A model generated the notes under the pieces. The model had not been told where the DNA came from. It ran no database searches and saw nothing but the letters and a program-made list of their open reading frames with translations. The position numbers were made by a program, and so were the translations under genes. This document shows positions 1 through 4,337 of a stretch of DNA of 8,639 bases, piece after piece (within the stretch, counting starts at the first letter, position 1; every line of letters starts with the position of its first letter). The DNA is from Candidatus Woesearchaeota archaeon (lineage in GTDB: Archaea; Nanobdellota; Nanobdellia; Woesearchaeales; GW2011-AR15), in contig JAMPXQ010000055.1 of assembly GCA_023701075.1 (NCBI GenBank), positions 1 to 8,639 on the forward strand, in the 5' to 3' direction.

Positions 1-467
1 ATGACCTTATGGAAATCGTCGACCTGCTTCTGAATCTCGGTATCCAAATTCTTCTTCAAGTACTCATATTTCTCCAATTCCTTGACTTCAGACTCAACCT
101 TTGTGAGCTCTGAACCAAGATCCTTCTTCAGAGACTCGAACTCTTTCTTTATCTTCTCAAATCCCAAGGAATCATTTTCCAGATTCTTCAAGCTTGCTTC
201 AACCTTCCTTACAAAAGCATCTTTCTCTGAAGAGTATTCTTTTTCTTTTACCTTAATCTCCTTATCACTCAGAATCCTAACAACAAGATATGTCTTAGAG
301 AACTTATATTCAATGCTTATTATCTTCTCTTCTTCAAGGAAATCCGCCCACTCCTGCACAACAACCTTACTGACCCCAAGCTTTTTTGCGGCGTCATCTA
401 TACTGACCCTTTTCTCAAGCTCAATCAGTTCCAGAAGTCTGTCTACCCCAGTTTCCAAATTAGCCAT
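1..467 (-). CDS. Winged-helix plus coiled-coil protein, partial at left edge
   Basis: An open minus-strand frame runs from an ATG at 467 to the left edge without a stop, giving 155 residues; the C-terminus is missing. Residues 1-66 look like a winged helix: residues 22-45 (SIDDAAKKLGVSKVVVQEWA and on) form a helix-turn-helix in which a strand of small and hydrophobic residues leads to a recognition helix, followed by a wing at 49-64. From about residue 75 the protein is highly charged and K/E-rich with spaced Leu, Ile and Phe, as in a long coiled coil. Proteins of this shape are, to my recollection, common and uncharacterised in DPANN archaea. A DNA-binding or scaffolding role is possible, but I do not assign a function. 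An in-frame ATG at 476 would add three residues; 467 is preferred because a TATA-like box sits about 28 bases upstream. It follows the RNase P-like gene by 25 bases. Confidence 0.72.
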   Translation of the reverse strand, partial: MANLETGVDRLLELIELEKRVSIDDAAKKLGVSKVVVQEWADFLEEEKIISIEYKFSKTYLVVRILSDKEIKVKEKEYSSEKDAFVRKVEASLKNLENDSLGFEKIKKEFESLKKDLGSELTKVESEVKELEKYEYLKKNLDTEIQKQVDDFHKV

Positions 468-491
468 ATGATACATTAAAATGATAAACCC

Positions 492-499
492 TTTAAAAA
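492..499 (-). promoter_or_regulatory. Possible TATA box for the winged-helix gene
   Basis: The minus strand reads TTTTTAAA here, overlapping the last codon and stop of the RNase P-like gene. Its centre is about 28 bases before the ATG at 467, the same spacing seen for the other promoters in this window. This would allow expression apart from the upstream operon. AT-rich matches arise easily by chance, so it is tentative. Confidence 0.35.
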
Positions 500-1032
500 C
501 TTTCTGTTAGTCGAGAAAACAAGACATCCAGCGATTTTTTTGCCAGCGCGTGGTCTCCTGTCACAAAACGAGAAAAAGAGAGCAAATCCTCTTTTTGCCT
601 AAGCCGAAGCGGCGTCCTTGCAAATGACGCGATGAAGAGCGGAATGCCATACTTTTTTGCCAGTCCAGCAAGGAAAATCATTTTTTCAAGCTCTTTAGGG
701 TTATTTAATATCTCATCAAAAGATATTCCAATTATGCTTCCCTTAATCTCCTTCATATATACTTGAGTCAACAACTTTGTCGGCTTATTGAAATGCTTCT
801 TCTCCTGGCAAAGGCCATGGATACAGTATATATGATTCTTCATGAAAGGTATCTTCTTCTCAATATCAAGAAAGGAGAAAGAGTTTCCTCTCTGCCTATA
901 TGAGGCTGAATAATGGCCTTCAATCTTCCTTTGGTTATCATACAAGAAACATAGTTTCTTTGTGCCTAATTCTCCAGCTACCTTGATAAATTCCTCTTCA
1001 TTCCCATCCGGATAACATACATCTATGAACAT
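493..1032 (-). CDS. rnp3: RNase P protein subunit p30 (Rpp30/Rnp3)-like
   Basis: This 179-residue protein resembles archaeal RNase P component 3, a TIM-barrel-like subunit that with Pop5 supports the catalytic RNA in 5' maturation of tRNA. The N-terminus (MFIDVCYPDG, then E-F-I-K-V-A-G-E-L-G) matches the first strand and helix of the family. The C-terminal part, about residues 117-171, carries the typical pattern of a helix, a strand (IPLFIASFA), then L-R-x-x-x-D-L followed by a helix with an Ala-Lys-x-Ser pattern. It is shorter than the roughly 210 residues I recall for Pyrococcus. The ATG at 1032 is chosen over one at 1053 because GAGG (1041-1038) lies five bases upstream and the family begins at this Met. 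It overlaps the 3' end of ttuA by 10 bases, so the two are probably co-translated. Assignment rests on recalled family patterns; another PHP- or TIM-fold protein is the alternative. Confidence 0.72.
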   Translation of the reverse strand: MFIDVCYPDGNEEEFIKVAGELGTKKLCFLYDNQRKIEGHYSASYRQRGNSFSFLDIEKKIPFMKNHIYCIHGLCQEKKHFNKPTKLLTQVYMKEIKGSIIGISFDEILNNPKELEKMIFLAGLAKKYGIPLFIASFARTPLRLRQKEDLLSFSRFVTGDHALAKKSLDVLFSRLTESF

Positions 1033-1886
1033 ATCTTCCTCATATACACACACGCATTACACATGTCTTTTGCAGAATTCTCTCCACATACGCGGCATAT
1101 CCTGCTATCAGCAGCATCAACATTTATCTTCTTTTGCTTCAGATACCAATTCACTATGCTCTCTTTTGTGCCGGGATACCTATCCTCAAGCTCATTAAGA
1201 TAATCCCTTACTTTCAAACGGAACGAACCTGAGACGAACGGGCATTCGTTGAATTCATCAGTCAACCCATTCAGGAATGAATAGACCATCATCTCTTTCT
1301 CAAGGCAAAAATACAATGGTTTTACCCTGGGGGTGAAATTCTTCATCTTGCGTGATCCTGAACAAGGACCCTGTCTTGTGAACTGGGACAGATTATTCTT
1401 CAAGAGATTCATAATGACTGCCTGTGCCTCATCATCCATATTGTGCCCTGTAGCCAACACATCATACCCTTTTGAATGCATGTTAAGAAGATACCTGCGA
1501 AACACACCACAGACAGTGCATGGACGCTCTCCCATCTTCACTATCTCAACAAGAGGTTTTCCGATGTTTTCTTTGAAGGATACAACCTTTAAATCCACGT
1601 TGTTTTTTTTGCAAAATCTCTTCAATGTGCTCAAGCTATCATCCCTATATTTCGGAATGCCCTCATCCACTGCAAGCGCATGAATGCTATATCCAAGCCT
1701 ACTTAAAATGAAAAGCAATGACAGCGAATCCTTTCCACCTGATGCTGCAACAACAATCTTATCTTTCTTATCAAACAATCCAAATTTCTTAATCGTCTTC
1801 TCTACTTTTTTTTCAACGTATGCTACAAAATGCTCTTTACACAACTCTTTATACACCGATTTCTGAGAACAGAGCCTGCAATGCAT
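1023..1886 (-). CDS. ttuA: tRNA 2-thiolation enzyme, TtuA/NcsA (Ncs6/CTU1) family
   Basis: A 287-residue cytoplasmic PP-loop ATPase of the family that adenylates a tRNA uridine and replaces its C2 oxygen with sulfur. Layout: an N-terminal zinc finger (C3, C6, C16, H19); the PP-loop S49-G-G-K-D-S54; a central C123-x-x-C126 in PCTVCG; G147-H-N-x-D-D-E at 147-153; C215 in ECPF; and a C-terminal zinc finger (C264, C267, C276, C279). In Thermus TtuA the [4Fe-4S] cluster is held by C130, C133 and C222; the spacings here (3 and 92) are identical, so an oxygen-sensitive cluster is expected. Sequence alone does not say whether the target is U34 (NcsA type) or U54 (TtuA type). Its ATG overlaps the stop of the ubiquitin-like carrier by one base (TGATG), which suggests that the carrier is its sulfur donor. 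Divergent E1 and nearby suf genes complete the set. Confidence 0.93.
   Translation of the reverse strand: MHCRLCSQKSVYKELCKEHFVAYVEKKVEKTIKKFGLFDKKDKIVVAASGGKDSLSLLFILSRLGYSIHALAVDEGIPKYRDDSLSTLKRFCKKNNVDLKVVSFKENIGKPLVEIVKMGERPCTVCGVFRRYLLNMHSKGYDVLATGHNMDDEAQAVIMNLLKNNLSQFTRQGPCSGSRKMKNFTPRVKPLYFCLEKEMMVYSFLNGLTDEFNECPFVSGSFRLKVRDYLNELEDRYPGTKESIVNWYLKQKKINVDAADSRICRVCGENSAKDMCNACVYMRKICS
1038..1041 (-). promoter_or_regulatory. Ribosome binding site deciding the rnp3-like start
   Basis: GAGG on the minus strand, within TGAGGAAGAT, ends five bases before the ATG at 1032. It lies inside the ttuA coding region and favours this start over the in-frame ATG at 1053. Confidence 0.6.
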
Positions 1887-2080
1887 CAGCCACCACTCAC
1901 TACACTCATGATCCTGATGACATCAACATCCTTGAGAGAATCGTCTTCTGTAAGGATCTCTCCATCTCTTACGACAATCACTGTCTCCGGATTAATCCCT
2001 AATTTCTTTAGCAACGTATTTACACTCCCTTTAAATTCCATCTCAAGCTGTTTTTTTGGCTTGTCCATTGATATCTCCAT
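1886..2080 (-). CDS. Ubiquitin-like sulfur carrier (MoaD/ThiS/TtuB/SAMP type)
   Basis: A small beta-grasp protein of 64 residues ending exactly in V-V-S-G-G, the tail that E1-like enzymes adenylate and convert to a thiocarboxylate. The order fits the ThiS/MoaD fold: strand MEISMD, turn, strand LEMEFKG, helix VNTLLKKLGI, the family-typical N-P-E-T-V-x-V-x-R-D-G-E-x-L around 30-43, then D-x-D-x-I-x-I before the tail. Three in-frame ATGs compete. The one at 2080 keeps the first strand and lies about 27 bases after a TATA-like box; 2086 adds Met-Leu; 2068 has a good GGAG upstream but would remove the first strand. Its one-base overlap with ttuA and the divergent E1 gene suggest a role in tRNA thiolation, as for TtuB or SAMP2. 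Molybdopterin or thiamine synthesis is not excluded, but no genes of those pathways are seen here. Protein conjugation (sampylation) is also possible. Confidence 0.88.
   Translation of the reverse strand: MEISMDKPKKQLEMEFKGSVNTLLKKLGINPETVIVVRDGEILTEDDSLKDVDVIRIMSVVSGG
1890..1894 (-). promoter_or_regulatory. Ribosome binding site of ttuA within the GlyGly codons
   Basis: The minus strand reads GGTGG three bases before the ttuA ATG. It falls on the GGT GGC codons of the carrier's essential C-terminal GlyGly. A second partial match, GTGA, lies at 1900-1897. Together with the TGATG stop/start overlap this fits translational coupling. Because any GlyGly tail gives GGNGG, the match may be partly incidental. 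Confidence 0.45.
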
Positions 2081-2102
2081 AAGCATAACGGAGTTGAGGG
2101 TA

Positions 2103-2110
2103 ATATTAAA
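2103..2110 (-). promoter_or_regulatory. TATA box candidate for the carrier-ttuA operon
   Basis: TTTAATAT on the minus strand is centred about 27 bases before the ATG at 2080, fitting a leaderless transcript. A second match on this strand, TATTTATAA (2127-2119), would start transcription a few bases before the ATG at 2086. Confidence 0.45.
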
Positions 2111-2117
2111 ATGTTAG

Positions 2118-2126
2118 TTATAAATA
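2118..2126 (+). promoter_or_regulatory. TATA box for the E1-like gene
   Basis: TTATAAATA is centred 27 bases before the ATG at 2149, the spacing expected for archaeal TBP-dependent transcription starting at or next to the start codon. No Shine-Dalgarno sequence is well placed upstream of this ATG, consistent with a leaderless mRNA. Confidence 0.6.
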
Positions 2127-2148
2127 TGGATAAGGATTCCATTACTTC

Positions 2149-2988
2149 ATGTCAAAGAAAGATGTCTGCATCATAGGCATAGGAGCAATCGGGTCAGTCG
2201 TTTCAAGAAAATTGAACAAGCACTGCAAATTGACCCTGATTGACAGGGATTATGTAGAAGAATCCAATCTCTTTAGGCAGCCATTCTATAAAAAATCAGA
2301 TATCGGCAAAGCAAAAGCAGAAGCGGCATCAAAGAAGCTAAACGGTTCAATCGGTGTCATGATGGAAGTGACTCCATCCACAATAAAAGAAATCGGGAAA
2401 AGGGATATCATCATCTGCTGCACCGACGATATCGAGAGCAAGATGCTTGTGAATGATTATTGCAAAAAAGAAAAAATACAATTGATAACCGGGAGCGCGA
2501 TAGCCGATAGAGGGATGGTATTTGTCAATGGAGACTCGTGCTTTAGTTGTGTCTTCAGATCATCTCCTGGAGAGCGCTGCGATATCGAGGGCATACTCAT
2601 CGAGACTTCCAGAGCGGTCGGTGAAATCATCTCAAATGAAGCTATCAAGATACTAAATGGCGAGGCAAACAACGAACTTATCTATGTAAATATCACTGAC
2701 AAAAGAACTGAACGATTCATGCCTAAGAAGAACCTTGCATGCAAAGCATGCATCGGAGAATATATCTATCTTGATAAAAAAAAGGAACAGGTGTCCAGGC
2801 TGTGCGATGGCACTTACATAATCCGAGGATTGTTTGATTTTAGGAATCTTAGCTTAGAAGGAACAAGATATAACAATGTGCTGCATCACAAAGAATGCAC
2901 TTTTTTTTCAGACAACCGGGCATTCATAAAAGCAGATGATGAGAAAGACGCCATTAGAAAATTAAAAAAAATCCTGTCTTCTGTGTGA
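2149..2988 (+). CDS. E1-like adenylyltransferase (MoeB/ThiF/UbaA family)
   Basis: A 279-residue Rossmann-type E1-like enzyme that activates the C-terminal Gly of ubiquitin-like sulfur carriers with ATP. Visible motifs: G10-I-G-A-I-G15 nucleotide loop; D32-x-D34; N40-L-F-R43-Q; K56; C90-C-T-D93; zinc motifs C131-x-x-C134 and C198-x-x-C201; and C144, which aligns with the family's active-site cysteine region (C followed by G-I-L). D32, R43 and K56 have the same spacing as D62, R73 and K86 of E. coli MoeB. The C-terminal part (about 215-279, with S-D-N-R-A-F-I-K and D-D-E near the end) resembles an extension I associate with archaeal members. Oddly, the protein begins directly at the first beta strand, lacking the N-terminal helix with the MoeB R14-type residue; an in-frame TAA at 2131 excludes an upstream start. 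It is divergent from the carrier-ttuA operon, its likely partners. Confidence 0.9.
   Translation: MSKKDVCIIGIGAIGSVVSRKLNKHCKLTLIDRDYVEESNLFRQPFYKKSDIGKAKAEAASKKLNGSIGVMMEVTPSTIKEIGKRDIIICCTDDIESKMLVNDYCKKEKIQLITGSAIADRGMVFVNGDSCFSCVFRSSPGERCDIEGILIETSRAVGEIISNEAIKILNGEANNELIYVNITDKRTERFMPKKNLACKACIGEYIYLDKKKEQVSRLCDGTYIIRGLFDFRNLSLEGTRYNNVLHHKECTFFSDNRAFIKADDEKDAIRKLKKILSSV
2964..2971 (-). terminator. Oligo-T terminator candidate for the DsbA-like gene
   Basis: The minus strand has eight T residues here, 36-43 bases beyond the end of the DsbA-like gene and inside the 3' end of the convergent E1-like gene. Archaeal polymerase stops at T runs without needing a hairpin. The 19-base gap between the two convergent genes holds no T run on either strand. 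Confidence 0.35.
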
Positions 2989-3007
2989 AAAGCTACATAA
3001 GAACCAA

Positions 3008-3910
3008 TCAATCAAGTCTTTTCAATTCTGAATCTATGATGGTCTTGAAATATCTGTAGGGCTTTGGACCTATTACTGTCACATTACCTATAAAAAAAGT
3101 AGGTGTGCCATAAATACCGGCAGCTTTTCCGTCTTCAAAATCCTTCTCTACTTCAGCTCTTGCTTCCTCTGAATCCAGGCATGCCTCAAACCTTTGCATG
3201 TCAAACCCTAATCTCTCTGCCAGAGCCATATAGTCATGATCATCAAAAAGCATTTCCTGGTATTTCCAATAATCTGATTCACCTACTGCACAATAAGCGC
3301 TTATTGCCAGCTCTTTTGATTCATTATGAGTCGGAAGAGGGAAATCACGGAAGACGAATTTCACCTCAGGATATGCCTTAATAATCTGCTTGACAACCGG
3401 CTGGGCCTCTTTTGTAAATGGACAGGTGTAGCAGCCGAATTCTATTATAGTCAATCTTGCGCCATCATCTCCTAGGAAGGGATCATCATCGGCCCTTGGA
3501 GCAACCAATACCCTCTCTGTCTTCAAGCTAGGATCCTCGCAAGAATATTCCTCTTTTGGATTCAAAGCATCAAATACACAGAACTGATCCGAGCCCTGGC
3601 CATTGCAGTTACCATACACTACATAGAAATAGATGCCTCTGATAGAGAACACCAAAGAAAGCACCATAATCAGCGTGAATGTCCAAGAAATTACTTCAAA
3701 ATATCTTACAACGAATCTTGCTGCCTTTATGTTCTTCCTTGAGATCATGCCAATAAGCTGGGACCTCAACTGCGTGTCCATGCCAGATTGACAGGGTCTT
3801 AGCGTAATCCTTCTAAAGACACAGTCCACTGCTTTTTTCGCCAGCTGCCTATATCTGACACTAAATATACCTAAGACACTGAATACGACAAGAGCCAGCA
3901 AGCATATCAT
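3008..3910 (-). CDS. Membrane-anchored DsbA-like thiol:disulfide oxidoreductase
   Basis: A 300-residue protein. Residues 1-18 and about 73-99 are hydrophobic segments. The stretch between them is rich in Arg and Lys, so by the positive-inside rule it is cytoplasmic and the C-terminal domain faces outside. Residues 130-298 form a DsbA/DsbG-like thioredoxin domain: strand L-T-I-I-E-F, active site C160-Y-T-C163-P, then F-V-F-R-D-F-P-L, the helical insertion, and the cis-proline T269-P270 before TFFIGN. It likely forms or reshuffles disulfides in exported proteins. C102, C111 and C124 between anchor and domain may make a structural disulfide. The redox partner (DsbB or VKOR type) is not in the window. 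A TATA box is 27-28 bases upstream of the ATG, so it probably has its own promoter, although read-through from suf is possible because no T run separates them. A thiol protein next to sulfur genes is suggestive, but its location outside the membrane argues against direct sulfur relay. Confidence 0.88.
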   Translation of the reverse strand: MICLLALVVFSVLGIFSVRYRQLAKKAVDCVFRRITLRPCQSGMDTQLRSQLIGMISRKNIKAARFVVRYFEVISWTFTLIMVLSLVFSIRGIYFYVVYGNCNGQGSDQFCVFDALNPKEEYSCEDPSLKTERVLVAPRADDDPFLGDDGARLTIIEFGCYTCPFTKEAQPVVKQIIKAYPEVKFVFRDFPLPTHNESKELAISAYCAVGESDYWKYQEMLFDDHDYMALAERLGFDMQRFEACLDSEEARAEVEKDFEDGKAAGIYGTPTFFIGNVTVIGPKPYRYFKTIIDSELKRLD

Positions 3911-3932
3911 GATATTAATGGTGTTGTGAAGT

Positions 3933-3942
3933 TATTTTTATA
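3933..3942 (-). promoter_or_regulatory. TATA box of the DsbA-like gene
   Basis: TATAAAAATA on the minus strand is centred 27-28 bases before the ATG at 3910, predicting a leaderless or near-leaderless transcript. It lies in the 42-base gap downstream of sufU. Confidence 0.6.
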
Positions 3943-3952
3943 GATGACGGAT

Positions 3953-4333
3953 TTATTTTTTTGCAATGTAATCATAAACACCAAGCTTAATGACCTTGAG
4001 CGGAAGCATCGCGCATTTTATCCTGACGTGGCTAAGCTCTATCCCTACAAGGTCCTTGACTGTGTGCTCATCAAGCTTTTTTATGTCCTCAAGCGACATC
4101 CCTATTATCTTCTCTGTGAGCATCGAGGCGCTGGCAGTAGATATTGCGCAGCCGTGGCCATGGAACTTCACTTCCTTTACCATATCGTCTTTGATCCTGA
4201 ATTCAAAATCAAATGAGTCTCCACAGAGCGGATTTGTGTCGTGCGATTTTACATCCGGATCCTTCATGTTCCCAAAGTTCTTCGGATTCTCATAATGTTC
4301 CAGGATATTCTCTTTGTATATGTCTAGGCTCAT
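3953..4333 (-). CDS. sufU: Fe-S scaffold or sulfur-acceptor protein, SufU/IscU family
   Basis: A 126-residue protein with the three family cysteines: C37 in PLCGDS (with D39), C62 in GHGCAISTASASM and C107 in RIKCAMLPL. SufU proteins take persulfide from SufS and pass it to SufBCD; IscU proteins assemble clusters directly. The motifs (GCAIS-x-ASAS, R-I-K-C-A) are SufU-like, but the segment between C62 and C107 is 45 residues, as in IscU (E. coli C37/C63/C106). The roughly 20-residue insertion of Bacillus SufU (C41/C66/C128) is absent. It is therefore a short form whose role, zinc-bound acceptor or scaffold, cannot be settled from sequence. The ATG lies four bases after the sufS stop, so it is the last gene of the suf operon. 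A GTGAG overlapping the sufS stop may serve as its ribosome site. Confidence 0.92.
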   Translation of the reverse strand: MSLDIYKENILEHYENPKNFGNMKDPDVKSHDTNPLCGDSFDFEFRIKDDMVKEVKFHGHGCAISTASASMLTEKIIGMSLEDIKKLDEHTVKDLVGIELSHVRIKCAMLPLKVIKLGVYDYIAKK

Positions 4334-4337
4334 TTTC

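Noticed and set aside
82..471. A 129-codon plus-strand open frame at the left edge
   Set aside because: It is antisense to the winged-helix/coiled-coil gene, has a Ser/Phe-rich composition expected from the complement of a Lys/Glu-rich coiled coil, and has no promoter or ribosome site.
1033..1053. ATG at 1053 as the rnp3-like start
   Set aside because: It adds seven residues not typical of the family and lacks the GAGG site that precedes 1032.
2066..2068. ATG at 2068 with GGAG upstream as the carrier start
   Set aside because: It would delete the first beta strand of the ThiS/MoaD fold. The GGAG may be coincidental within the coding sequence, though this start cannot be fully excluded.
2989..3007. 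Possible hairpin terminator between the convergent genes
   Set aside because: The gap is only 19 bases, has no inverted repeat I can see and no T run on either strand.
3911..3952. Possible terminator or small RNA between sufU and the DsbA-like gene
   Set aside because: The 42 bases contain a TATA box but no T run or stem on the minus strand; nothing else can be supported.
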